Positions 44,299-54,661 of a DNA stretch of 64,000 nt are shown here, piece after piece; positions within the stretch are counted from its first letter, which is position 1, and each line of letters begins with the position of its first letter. The DNA comes from Schistocerca nitens (lineage: Eukaryota > Arthropoda > Insecta > Orthoptera > Acrididae): NCBI RefSeq assembly GCF_023898315.1, contig NC_064622.1, positions 79,299,387-79,363,386 on the forward strand, read 5' to 3'. The position numbers and the translations under genes were made by a program. The notes beneath the pieces were generated by a model that saw only the letters and a list, made by a program, of their open reading frames with translations, was not told where the DNA came from and did not search any database.

Positions 44299-45367
44299 GT
44301 AGCGTCAATAGTGTCAAAGTAGAAAAACCCACGGACAAAAACATCTACATCGCCAAGTAAATAATTTCTGTGATTTTTATTTCATTTATGGAAATCAGTG
44401 CTTTTATCTGTTTCGCGTTCATACATTACATTAACAAAACCGCAAGGGTAAATGAGTATTATTGTTGCCTCTCGCAGTGCATTATTCAGAAGAATTTGTC
44501 ATTAATTATACGAGTTTTGTTGGGTGGTGGTAGGAGAAAGTCTGCTCTTCACGTTCGTACATACCACACGCACACGAGACAGTGCGTTGCGAGTTCAATA
44601 GTGGATTACAAACACGTATAAAAATAGTATTGTCTGGTAAATATGTCGTTCTTCGAAAGCAAAGACCAGGCATACTTTCATGCGAAGTGCTTAGCGCTGT
44701 GCGCTCTTCCTCTCAGGGCCGCCGATAGATTGGGAAGACAGTACTTCGAGGTCATGGCCTTCAAAGCGCCGCTGCCGCTGTGAGGCGTATTAAAAAACAA
44801 TTACGTAAAGCATTGTCACGGAAACTTTGTGAAGTTTGCAAGAGACAGGCTGAGTGTTTGGTGCAATGCTTCCATCAGCATACGAAGGATCTCACCGATC
44901 TATTCCGACGATTTTGCGACTATTTTCAAAAGTGTTTACATCATAAAACATCACCATCCATATGAATGCAGGAATTATCAATATATTGTTTCAGAACAAA
45001 CATAATACTGGACTATTTATTCAAGCTGTTCACGAAAAAATAGTAAGAATCAGTTTAGAAAGCAGTTGGAATTTATCAATCTGTGTAAAGACAGGAGACC
45101 TACAGCATTTAAAAACAAAGTAAAGCAAAAACAGAAATTGAGAAGTGTAGTTGATCTATTGTAGACGTTGATTTGCAAAGAAACCTCTGACGCAATAGAA
45201 TTAGAGCGAAACCTGATACTATTTTTCTGCATGATCGGAGGTTAGTCACTGGAATCAGTCATAACCGCTGAAAATTAGGAATTTACTTATTTGTTTGTTG
45301 CTTATTTATTGCTACTATTACATCTGATCAGGAATAACACAAACCGAAGATATTACAAAACTTTTCC
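44298..45367. other. Intronic stretch, nothing recognised
   Basis: Short lysine- and cysteine-containing frames near 44780-44965 show no family signature. No gene is supported. Confidence 0.4.

Positions 45368-45405
<38 letters not shown>
45368..45405. repeat. (AAT)n microsatellite
   Basis: About 12 uninterrupted AAT units. Confidence 0.95.
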
Positions 45406-45406
<1 letters not shown>

Positions 45407-45479
45407 CGACAATACAGCAACAACAGTGATAATAATGGTAGATGGCATTTAAATGATATCGCTTAGCTCATTTAAAGCC

Positions 45480-46730
45480 ATGTTTATCATTATCAGATGG
45501 AAGGAAGAGGAGAAAATAGAAATAACAGTGACAAGTGGCTGTTAGGAAAGAACTTTATATAAACAGAAAACTCTGCCGACCAGGGTTGGGAAAAGTCGTG
45601 GGGGAAGGGTCTGACGCGAATGAACCGCACAGTATGTACGAGACATGGCAGTTGTGATAGAAGATGGACCATTAGCTGCCTTTTGATGTTTGACAGGAAT
45701 TTAATTTCTCTGATATTCCGAGGAAGATTGTACCAAAGTCTGATTCCTGATGCAGAAAATGATTTAGAAAACATGGCATTGCGACGTGAGAAAATTTTAC
45801 TTTGTTGAGAGCCAGTATTTGTGCTGTCCTCTTCACATAGAGTGAGAAATAAAGACAAATAAGGAGTGCAATGACTGAGAAGACAAGGTAGCTAACACAG
45901 TATGATACTCTCTACGCTTATCGGTACGTAGCCGTGATAACTGTTCGTAGGCTGGTTGATATGGCCTAAAGAGCGTCCCAAGTGTGTCGTACACAGAATT
46001 CATCGCCAGTTGCACGAGCTTTCGTACGAAAGTCCTTGGTAAATGACACCCTCATAGTGAAGTATTAATGTCTCTGAAAGGAAATACGTGTTTATATTTC
46101 TGGCTTGAATGAAGTGACGCTTGACGCCTTTTTGCCGACTGCAGTTACGTGTTCAGTCCAGTCTAAATGATGTTTCAGAATTATCTTCAAATTCTTTGCA
46201 GAGGAAGGAAAGGTTATTTTTGTGCCGTTTAGGGTTAATAGTGGAAGAGATTCTCTGAACTGAAGGGTAATATGTATTTTGCAAGCTACTAAGATTGCTT
46301 GCGTTTTAGATGGGTTAAGTTTCAAACTGTGCTCTGCGCTCATACTGATATGGCAAGTAAATCGACATTTACATACCGGATGACTGTGCACGAGTTTGTT
46401 GGACTTGCACTTAAATGTAACAATGTCGTCAGCGTGTAAGTGATACCTACAGTCTTCGAGAGTAGTTGACACATCATCAGAATTAGCCCAATACTGATCC
46501 TTGTGGAAACCATGATACTACATCCTTCCACCGTAACATTTTTCTTCCAATCATTACACATTGTGGTAGGATGTAAGGTAGGAGTGGAACCATTGCGCAG
46601 AACTTGAAGAAAAATTTTGACTTTTGAGTTCAGCAAGTAGTATGTCAAAATTGGCAGTGTCAAAAGCTTTGCTGAGATCCAAAAAGCAACATAAGTGTCG
46701 CTTGTTTATTCATAGCTCTTTATGAGTCCC
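45480..46730 (-). pseudogene. CR1/Jockey-type LINE remnant, minus strand
   Basis: Minus-strand segments in order are FLDLSKAFDTANFDILLAEL (motif A, about 46680-46625), 'YHLHADDIVTF' (motif C region, 46440), SLKLNPSKTQAILVACKI, NGTKITFPSSAKNLKIILKH and HLDWTEHVTAVGKKASSV (46330-46120), QLAMNSVYDTLGTLFRPYQP (46010) and SKSFSASGIRLWYNLPRNIR (45760). This is the order of a CR1/Jockey-type reverse transcriptase, but of a different subgroup from the copies with the (gtagat)n tail. Frames are broken between blocks; the 5' half is absent. Confidence 0.8.
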
Positions 46731-46929
46731 TGCTTCCAGGCTGTTGGAAAGATGCTGGAGGTCAGAGATTGGTTAAAAATGTCGGAGATGGAACACTACT
46801 CAAATCTAGTCTTGGGAAGGTAGATGCCAGAGAGATTTGTCAGCAGATTTCCAAAAGATACACCAAACTTCCACAGCGTTCGTGAGTGTTGTTGAAGAAA
46901 ACCAGTGAATTTCCCATTGAAAAGTGAGT

Positions 46930-48812
46930 AAAACAAAGTGTATCTTCAAGACTATTTTCAGCAGTCCTGGAAAAAGCAATATCTAAACTAAATTGGGAAA
47001 CGAAGGGAATCTAATTTCTGGGAAAGAAATGAAATAATCTAAGATTTGCTGATGACATCGTTTTATTTCAAGTAGTATAGAACTTCCAAATATTAGCCAA
47101 CGAAATTGTAATGGTCTTCTCTCACGTTAGTATAAAAATGAACTATCACAAAACCAAGATCACGATGAATGAATGGACATTGGAAGGAAATATATGCGTT
47201 GGAAGTACACAACTGCAAAGGGTCGCAGTATTATGTCTATCTCTTCGAACTTGTAATTTTAAAAAGAGACTTAAAACCAGAACTATTTTGACTTATTAAA
47301 TTGAGATGGCAAGCTCATGGAAGATTCTCTTCAGTTTTCAAACCTTTGACGTCAGCTGAGCAGACGAAAACAGTTTTTGATCGATGTATACTGCCAATAA
47401 TGATTTACGGCTGTGAGATATGGACACTAACTGAGTTCATTGCTATAAAATTCATAGTAGTTCAAAGAGGAATGGAAAGATTAGTGCTGGGAAGCACAAA
47501 GAAGGACTGCAAGAAAACAGTAAATATCAGACGTACAAAAACGGTCAATGACATGACGCTAAGAGCGTTGTCCTCGATGGTGAGTGTTCATCGGAGGTGA
47601 GGGTATCATCTGGAGTGCCCCAGGGAAGTGTGGTAAGTCCGTTGTTGTTTTCTATCTACATAAATGATCTTTTGGATAGGGTGTATAGCAATGTGCGGCT
47701 GTTTGCTGATGATGCTGTGGTGTACGGGAAGGTGCCGTCGTTGAGTGACTGTAGGAGGATACAAGATGACTTGTACAGGATTTGTGATTAGTGTAAAGAA
47801 TGGCAGCTAACTCTAAATATAGATAAATATAAATTAATGCATATGAATAGGAAAAAGAATGATGTAATGTTTGAATACTCCATTATTAGTGTAGCGCTTG
47901 ACACAGTCACGTCGATTAAATATTTAGGCGTAACATTGCAGAGCGATATGAAGTGGGACAAGCATGTAATGGCAGTTGCGGGGAAGGCGGATAGTCGTCT
48001 TCGGTTCATTGGTAGAATTTTGGGAAGATGTGGTTCATCTGTAAAGGAAACCGCTTATAAAACACTAATACGACCTATTCTTGTGTACTGCTCGAGTGTT
48101 TGGGATCCCTATCAGGTCGGATTGAGGGAGGACATAGAAGCAATTCAGAGGCGGGCTGCTAGATTTGTTACTGGTAGGTTTGATCATTACGCGAGTGTTA
48201 CGGAAATGCTTCAGGAACTCGGGTGGGAGTCTCTAGAGGAGGCGTTCTTTCCGTGAATCGCTACTGAGGAAATTTAGAGAATCAGCATTTGAGGCTGTCT
48301 GCAGTACAATTTTACTGCCGCCAACTTACATTTCGCGGAAAGACCACAAAGATAAGGTAAGAGAGATTAGGGCTCGTACAGAGGCATATAGGCTGTCATT
48401 TTTCCCTCGCTCTGTTTGGGAGTGGAACAGGGAGAGAAGATGCTAGTTGTGGTACGAGGTACCCTCCGCCACGCACCGTATGGTGGATTGCGGAGTATGT
48501 ATGTAGATGTAGATGTAGAATACCTTGAAATGGGTGTGGACGGTCATATCGCTCGAAGAAACGACGACAGATGGCCAAAACAAATACTAGACTGGAGCTC
48601 GATTTACCAAAAAAGACCGAAGGAAAGACACTTTGCAGATGGACCGGAGACCTATGAAAGACAGCTGGATGCAATAAATTTGCAACGGGAAGCTCATTAT
48701 CGGCAGAAATGGTAGAACCTGCTGGGATCCTTTGTTGCGTGCCGACTCAAAGAGACCACATCACCAAGTAACTGGATGGGCTGATGATGATTATGATGAT
48801 GATGATTATTAC
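46930..48812 (+). pseudogene. RTE-like LINE remnant, split by a CR1-like LINE
   Basis: Left part: RFADDIVLFQ-type motif at about 47045 (reads 'RFADDIVLFQVV'), MNYHKTKITMNEW, KTVFDRCILPIMIYGCEIWT and RGMERLVLGSTKKD (47370-47520). Right part, beyond the inserted LINE: GHIARRNDDRWPKQILDWSS and the tail around 48540-48720, with a (gat)n run at about 48780-48812. The two halves read as one C-terminal RT region when the intervening CR1-like copy (47593-48519) is left out. The 5' half is absent. Confidence 0.75.
47593..48519 (+). mobile_element. CR1-superfamily LINE, 5'-truncated, inserted in the RTE-like LINE
   Basis: It starts abruptly within RT motif B (SSGVPQGSVVSPLLFSIYIN), followed by RLFADDAVVYGKV (catalytic Asp pair kept), a stop after 'RICD' (47789), then SIKYLGVTLQSDMKWDKHVM, KETAYKTLIRPILVYCSSVW, QRRAARFVTGRFDHYASVTE and, after a shift at about 48255, 'FFPRSVWEWNRERR'-like sequence. 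The 3' end has 'ccctccgccacgcaccgta' and a (gtagat)n tail, like the copy at 36060-37538. No TSD was visible. Confidence 0.88.
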
Positions 48813-48849
48813 GATGACGCTGATTCGACGTTATAGTGTCATTACGAAG

Positions 48850-49115
48850 TTAACGAAAGAGATAGAAAGGACTTGGAAAGAGCTGCACGGTGCGTAAAGA
48901 ATTTGTTTAGCTGGCCTGAGAGCGTCACAGAACTGCTCAACAGACTCTTAAAATTCAGAGTCAGGGTCCAAAATGGGACAAAGGGAAGCGACAATCTGTC
49001 GGCCGGCGTGACATCCGCGAGTGAAACAGGAAGGGGGGAGGGAATGATACTGGTACACAATGTACTGCCACACACCGTACTGAACTTTGTGGCGTTCAGA
49101 TCTGGAAGTAAAGTT
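48850..49115 (+). pseudogene. CR1-like LINE 3' fragment
   Basis: ERAARCVKNLFSWPESVTEL parallels the family's 'RRAARFVTG.F...SVTEML' block, and 'gccacacaccgtactgaact' parallels the 3' end segment. Most of the region between is deleted. Confidence 0.6.
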
Positions 49116-50177
49116 AGTAATTGAAGACTACATTATCGATATTAAAAATTTGTCTTGATTTCCTTAGCAGCATCGGAACATCTGTAAAGAAAAAAAAGAG
49201 TACCGTTACCAAATAGATAGATACTATTCGAGGAGACAATTTCTCAGCCAAGCCACTTACGACTGTTTTTGGAGAAGGCTTTTGGGGATGGACAGCTAAA
49301 AGAGGGACAGTTAAAGTGTGAAATCACCCCACGTTTATAAGCAACGTAGCTTGCGAAAGAAGAAAACAGATTTATGCTGACCTGTTAACATGTAAGGCCA
49401 AAACTTATTATGCTAATCCAGTCAAACGCGAAAGTTTTGAATAAAATAATTTAGGGTATTAGGCCGCGTCATTATAAAACACTAAAGCTGCGGAATTGCC
49501 GACGTTTCGACCAACTCTGTAGCGGTCGTTTTCAGGGCAGTTAACTGCTGGATACTAGTGAATGTCTTTCTCTATGTACCGTCTATTTCTGTTCACTGAT
49601 TGCTACTGACATCACATATCTGGGATGTAAGAGGACAGTTTGAAGAGAGGTGCTGTGGAGATTTCCTTACAACTGTCATTGTGTTCGTAAGGAGGAGGAG
49701 GGAAAACTGTCCAAGAAAGGCGTTCAATCCATACCAATTAATGCGTGTAAAATCATTTTATTAAACCCAACTATATCATGGACGTTGTGGCAAATGAGGA
49801 AACGGTAACGCTTCAAAAGTTACTACACTCGAACATTCTGGAGGCTTGGAATGGCTGGACAACTTCCTAACTAATAAAACACATTCTTATTCTTGAGCTG
49901 AATTTTCCGTCGTCAGTCATTCACTGTGGAACCTTTACACTAAACACGAGAGTGAGTACATAAGTTTGCAAATTAGCGTGCTACTTGAGATATCGGATTA
50001 GGGACATATGCCGAGAAAAAGTTTCTCTTAGTTTCAAAGCAATTTTAACAACGTTTGCATCACTAGATAAAGCAAAAGCTATTATCGCAATGCTATAAGA
50101 ACATGTTCATCTGTCTTTTTATGTCATTTAGAAAACAGCGCGTCTGAGATTTTCATCCCTCTGAAGGTGAAGACCCC
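49116..50177. other. Intronic stretch, no gene
   Basis: The piece 'ggaattgccgacgtttcgacc...gtcgttttcagggcagtt' (49495-49550) looks like the repetitive terminal part of some retroelement, but I cannot assign it. Nothing else was recognised. Confidence 0.35.
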
Positions 50178-50372
50178 GTGAAGAAGGCAGTTGATGCTGT
50201 ATCTAGAGGAATAATCGTAAGAAAAGCTGGACAACTGCACCAAATATCTAAATCAGCGCTTCATGGCTACGAGGAAAAAAATGTTCTGGGCGCCAAGGTG
50301 GAATCAACTTCAAGAAGAGGGACGGCCAATCCGTTCTTTCCAGAACCACTCAAGATGAAGTTATTAGATGTT
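50178..50372 (+). pseudogene. pogo/Tigger-type helix-turn-helix (psq) fragment
   Basis: KKAVDAVSRGIIVRKAGQLH, QISKSALHGYEEKNVLGAK and then 'NPFFPEPLKMKLLDV' follow the psq/pogo N-terminal pattern '..A(V/I)DAV..G..S.RKAA....VPKSTLH.R...K...GAK......L..EEE..LVD'. Only this ~65-residue DNA-binding region is present, and no DDE part follows. It may be a transposon relic or an exon of a domesticated gene; no splice sites of good quality flank it. Confidence 0.5.
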
Positions 50373-50499
50373 TAGTAAAGTGTAGTGAGGAGGGACATAG
50401 TTGATGCTTTTGACTTACAATACTTTGTAAAATACTACCTAGAGCTGTAAAACATTTTAAAAGCAATTTTCCGGACAGGTAATAGGCAGTATCATTTAT

Positions 50500-51295
50500 G
50501 ACCAGCCACAAGGGCGGGTTGACCATGAATTACACGGTTTTTTGGACCAAGATAAGCTTTACTTGTGTCATACTTGTCCAAGTGTCCCCAGTCTTTCTTT
50601 GCGAAGTTAGCGGTGTAGCAACAGGTTTTTGATGTCTCTGTAAGTTTATTCCGTTTGTAGTACTTAATATTTGATGAAAGGTTGAGAAACGTTGCCTTAT
50701 AAAGTGTATTTCACTACCGAAAACAACGAAATTAATAGATTTAAATGGATAATGTGGAAGTAACAAATTTCCGGTGTATAACTCAATAAAAGGATTAATA
50801 TATGACTCGCCACCTTAGTATTCTAAAGTAGTTTAATAGGCAAAATTTGTACGTAGGTCTAAGATGTCATTGTATACTTTGGCAGTCATTGTACAACATT
50901 TTGACAATGTGCTTCCCATCTCCAGAGTGAACTGTCCGACAACATATTTGTGTCGTGTAGGGTTGCCGAAAGCGACATCGGTACGGGCAGCTGAATTACT
51001 CTGAATATTAATCTTTTTGCTGTGTTATATACCGGAAACCTGTTACTTCCATGCTTCCCATTTTGATATCTTCTGTCAAGTTCGTTGTTTCCGTTGGTGA
51101 AACACGCTTTGTAGGGCAACGTTTCTCCACCATTTACGAAAGATTAAGTACCAAAAACGGAATAAACTTACAGAGACATCCGAAACCTGTCTACTGCACC
51201 GCTAATTACACAAAAAAAGATTGGAGACACTTGGCATAAGTATGGCTGAAGAAAGATAGGTGCCTTGTAACTCATGGCCTATCCTCACTTGTATT
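50500..51295. mobile_element. Foldback element, arms about 270 bp
   Basis: The left arm (about 50520-50800) and the reverse complement of the right arm (about 51017-51275) share, in order, 'ccatga.ttaca', 'ccaagtgtc.cca', 'gatgtctctgtaagtttattc', 'gagaaacgttgcc' and 'ggaagtaaca..tttccggt.tataac'. About 200 bp lie between them. There is no coding content. It is a non-autonomous inverted-repeat element of a different sequence family from 24378-25101. Confidence 0.75.
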
Positions 51296-51725
51296 TTTTA
51301 CAATATGGCCCCGTTTTCTAACCCTAGCCCAAAACTCTGAAGGGGAACTTATATCGGTTATGTGGCTGCCGCCTGTCTGGATACCGTTCCTGATACAAAC
51401 GCGGGTTGCTTGAAAACGAAATCGGTAGGAGCAGCTGATGCGCCCTGTATAAACGTAATCTTGTTGCGCGAAAATATTTCGCAGTTACATTTTGGGATTA
51501 CGTTTTCGTGACATCTGTCCTCTTTTGTGTTGGGGCAAATTGTCGTACGCCTAACTTTGGTCCCAGCAGTTAATACTCAAAACATGTTTACATTTTACAG
51601 AACTGAATAAAACACTCCCTGATGATGGCACGAATGTGTCGGAACATGTTTGAACACAAAAAATATTGATGTTTGCATAATTGGAGCTTCTCGATTCACA
51701 TAACTGAATGAGACTGTTGGCTTAC
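51296..51725. other. Intronic stretch near exon 1 with a repeated segment
   Basis: 'gggttgcttgaaaacgaaat' and the following 'cggtaggagcagctga' at about 51403-51465 repeat, in the same orientation, the segment 'gggttgccgaaagcgacat' plus 'cggtacgggcagctga' at about 50960-51025 inside the foldback. Otherwise nothing recognised. Confidence 0.5.
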
Positions 51726-51807
51726 CCTCGACTGCGTGCTGGGTGGTGACGGCGGCCAGAACGACCATCACCAGACAGAGGGCGGTGAGCGTGCCGGAGC
51801 GAGCCAT
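51726..51807 (-). CDS. Pacifastin-type inhibitor gene, exon 1 (signal peptide)
   Basis: The ATG (51805-51807) sits in an excellent start context (ccaccATGg). The 27 codons read MARSGTLTALC, LVMVVLAAVTT and QHAVE: a short charged start, a hydrophobic core and small residues before a likely cleavage site, a typical secretion signal. The exon ends GAG G before gtaagc, a strong phase-1 donor. It joins in phase to the exon at 32903-33054, producing a 69-residue precursor with one pacifastin domain. The signal peptide and splice phases are seen; the pairing over 18.7 kb is inferred. Without it the open frame would run into intron sequence with no family similarity. Confidence 0.75.
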
Positions 51808-51850
51808 GGTGGATGCAGCAGGTGGGTGCTGTCTGGTCCGCCGGACGCCG

Positions 51851-51860
51851 CCTTATGAAG
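51851..51860 (-). promoter_or_regulatory. Weak TATA-like element upstream of exon 1
   Basis: The minus strand reads 'cttcataagg' about 45 bp upstream of the ATG, with 'ccagacagc' about 20-30 bp further downstream as a possible start region. The match is weak and could be chance. Confidence 0.25.
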
Positions 51861-52236
51861 GGCCGCTGAGGGCTTCTCCTCCCCTCCCCTCCCCCCACAC
51901 TCGACAGATCTGTTGCGGCCTTCGAGAGGTTGCGCCCATTGTGCTCGCGTTTGATACGCCGCTCTGGCCGCGCACGTTTTGCCGGCTTGTCATCCTTCTC
52001 GGAGGCTGCAGGTCTCTGACGTCAGAGCCGTCTGTTGCCTGCCGATCTAGTCAGATTCCGGTGCTCGTGACTCGAGGCCAGAGCGAGTAGCGAGTGCGAG
52101 GCGTTTGACGTCGGCTGCTGTGCTTCTACAAAATACTTACTGGAGGAACGCTGGAGTATTTGTACTTCCACCTTGCATTTGTCGGCCATAGCAAAAGACA
52201 CCGCACTTATCCACAACCTGTTTTGTCATCCCGTAC
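51861..52236 (-). promoter_or_regulatory. CpG-rich upstream region of the pacifastin gene
   Basis: GC- and CpG-rich compared with its surroundings, with a pyrimidine-rich run at 51876-51899 (cctcccctcccctcccccc) and the CRE palindrome at 52014-52027. The position just before exon 1 suggests the promoter. Its left border is the LINE insertion at 52246. Confidence 0.45.
52014..52027. promoter_or_regulatory. Perfect 14-bp palindrome containing a full CRE
   Basis: CTCTGACGTCAGAG is its own reverse complement and contains TGACGTCA, the consensus site for CREB/ATF-type bZIP proteins. It lies about 207 bp upstream of the exon-1 ATG. A related half-site (tttgacgtcgg) lies at about 52106. Confidence 0.5.
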
Positions 52237-52245
52237 GGATAATTG

Positions 52246-54373
52246 TACTACTGTAGTAGGCATGGGCTTCGTGTCTATCTTGGCCACAATAATGCGTTCA
52301 CTATGCTGTTTGTAGTAGCTTACCCGCACTCCTATTTTTTTTTATTCATTATTAAACCTACTCCTGCATCACCCCTATTTGATTTTGTATTTATAACCCT
52401 GTATTCACCTGACCAAAAGTCTTGTTCCTCCTGCCACCGAACTTCACTAATTCCCACTATATCGAACTTTAACCTATCCATTTCCCTTTTTAAATTTTCT
52501 AACCTACCTGCCCGATTAAGGGATCTGACATTCCACGCTCCGATCCGTAGAATGACAGTTTTCTTTCTCCTGATAACGACGTCCTCTTGGGTAGTCCCGC
52601 CCGGAGATCCGAATGGGGGACTATTTTACCTCCGGAATATTTTACCCAAGAGAATGCCATCATCATTTAACCATACAGTAAAGCTGCATGCCATCAGCCG
52701 TTCGCAGTACCAGCACAGCAAGGCCGTTTTAGTTAGTGTCACAAGGCCAGATCAGTCAATCATCCAGACTTTTGCCCCTGCAACTACTGAAAAGGCTGCT
52801 GCCCCTCTTCAGGAACCACACGTTTGTCTGACCTCTCAGCAGATACTCCCTATATAGAGGGTCTATACAAGGGCGATGTACTTGAGGACAATATTATGTA
52901 AATGGAAGAGGATGTAGATGAAGATGAAATGGGAGATACGATACTGCGTGAAGAGTTTGACAGAGCACTGAAAGACCTGAGTCGAAACAAGGCCCCGGGA
53001 GTAGACAACATTCCTTTAGAACTACTGACAGCCTTGGGAGAGCCAGTCATGACAAAACTCTACCATCTGGTGAGCAAGATGTATGGGACAGGCGAAATAC
53101 CCTCAGACTTTAAGAAGAATATAATAATTCCAATCCCAAAGAAAGCAGGTGTTGACAGATGTGGAAATTACCGAACTATCAGTTTAATAAGTCACAGCTG
53201 CAAAATACTAACGCAAATTCTTTACTGACGAATGGAAAAACTGGTAGAAGCCGACCTCGGGGAAGATCAGTTTGGATTCCGTAGAACTGTTAGAACACGT
53301 GAGGCAATACTGACCCTACGACTTATCTTAGCAAATAGCTTTTGACAATGTTGACTGGAACACTCTCTTTCAAATTCTAAAGATGGCAGGGGTCAAATAT
53401 AGGGAGTGAAAGGCTATTTAAAATTGGTACAGAAACCAGATGGCAGTTATAAGCGTCGAGGGATATGAAAGGGAAGCAGCGGTTGGGAATGGAGTGAGAC
53501 AGGGTTGTAACCTCTCCTCGATGTTATTCAATCTGTATATTGAGAAAGCAGTAAAGGAGACAAAAGAAAAATTCGGAGTAGATATTAAAATACATGGAGA
53601 AGAAATAAAAACTTTGAGGTTCGCCGATGACATTGTAATTCTGTCAGAGACAGCAAAGGACTTGGAAGAGCAGTTGAACGGAATGGACAGCGTCTTAAAA
53701 GGATGGTATAAGATGAACATCAACAAAAGCAAAACGAGGATAATGGAATGTAGTCGAATTAAGTCGGGTGATGCTGAGGGAATTAGATTAGGAAATGAGG
53801 GGAGCAAAATAACTGATGATGGCCGAAGTAGAGAAGATATAAAATGTAGACTGGCAATGGCAAGGAAATCGTTTCTGAAGAAGAGAAATTTGTTAACATC
53901 GAGTATAGATTTAAGTGTCAGGAAGTCATTTCTGAAAGTATTTGTATGGAGTGTAGCCATGTATGGAAGTGAAACGTGGATGATAAATAGTTTGGACAAG
54001 AAGAGAATAGAAGCTTTCGAAATGTGGTGCTACAGAAGAATGCTGAAGATTAGATCGGTAGATCACATAACTAGTGAGTAGGTATTGAATAGAATTTGGG
54101 AGAAGAGGAGTTTGTGGCACAGCTTGACAAGAAGAAGGGACCGGTTGGTAGGACATCTCCTGAGGCATCAAGGGATGACAAATTTAGCATTGGAGGGCAG
54201 CGTGGAGGGTAAAAATCGTAGAGCGAGACCAAGAGATGAATACACTAAGCAGATTCAGAAGGATGTAGGTTGCAGTAAGTACTGCGAGATGAAGAAGCTT
54301 GCACAGGGTAGAGTAGCATGGAGAGCTGCATCAATCCAGTCTCAGGACTGAAGACCACAACAACAACAACAAG
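52246..54373 (+). mobile_element. RTE-like LINE with an inverted 5' part
   Basis: The 9-bp TSD 'ggataattg' lies at 52237-52245 and 54374-54382, so this is one insertion. From about 52851 to the end the RT reads on the plus strand: ALKDLSRNKAPGVDNIPLEL, CGNYRTISLISHSCKILTQI, GEDQFGFRR, GVRQGCNLSSMLFNLYIEKA (motif B), RFADDIVILSETAKDLEEQL (motif C, intact Asp pair), KKRIEAFEMWCYRRMLKI and a 3' end '(R)VAWRAASIQSQD' with an (aac)n tail. From 52246 to about 52850 the same family's leader and APE endonuclease start lie on the minus strand (for example the segment encoding 'GAWNVRSLNRAG' near 52530). Stops at 53226 and 54079, a deletion around 53337, and loss of most of the endonuclease make it inactive. 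Confidence 0.9.
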
Positions 54374-54382
54374 GGATAATTG

Positions 54383-54650
54383 ATTCCCAATAGAATAACT
54401 TGCTAGCGTGGTGATAGTAGCTGAGATATTTTGACAGTCTGAAAGTCCCATATCAATTTGTTTGGGGAAGGAACACGGTCTAAGTGACTGCGTGGCCAAA
54501 TTGCACTATGACTTCCCCACATATGTCGTTCTGCGCCTGTAAAGATCATGATGCCAAAAAGACGTTCAACTACACTAAAGTGAATAGAGATCAGCCTCAG
54601 AAATGGATTTGGGCGTAAATTACTTTGATATTTCTATTAATTATGCCTTT
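54383..54650. other. Short unassigned stretch
   Basis: Nothing recognised between the LINE and the SINE. Confidence 0.4.
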
Positions 54651-54661
54651 CGTTAGAGACA

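Larger units (their letters stand above)
33055..51725 (-). other. Proposed intron 1 of the pacifastin gene (18.7 kb)
   Basis: The donor at 51725-51721 (gtaag) and the acceptor ending at 33055 (ttgcag) are both phase 1. Joining GAG G with GA GCA keeps one frame from signal peptide to inhibitor domain. No second six-cysteine domain was seen on the minus strand in between. Missed short exons cannot be excluded. The interval is filled with Tc1, LINE, SINE and foldback copies. Confidence 0.6.

Noticed and set aside
44780-44965. 61-residue cysteine-containing frame
   Set aside because: Considered as a possible second cysteine-rich peptide, but the spacing fits no known inhibitor fold and there is no signal peptide.
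49445-49760. Possible terminal part of a Penelope-like or other retroelement
   Set aside because: Only a vague impression from the 'gccgacgtttcgacc' type sequence; no coding block or paired end supports it.
51595-51725. Continuation of the exon-1 frame into the intron (…KPTVSFSYVNREAP…)
   Set aside because: The strong donor at 51725 and the matching acceptor phase make splicing the better explanation. The continued frame has no similarity to anything recognised.
52022-52216. Minus-strand frame MADKCKVEVQILQRSS before 'gtaagta', upstream of the pacifastin exon
   Set aside because: It could be a small exon with a good donor, but there is no family similarity, no partner exon and it lies in the presumed promoter. 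Not strong enough to annotate.
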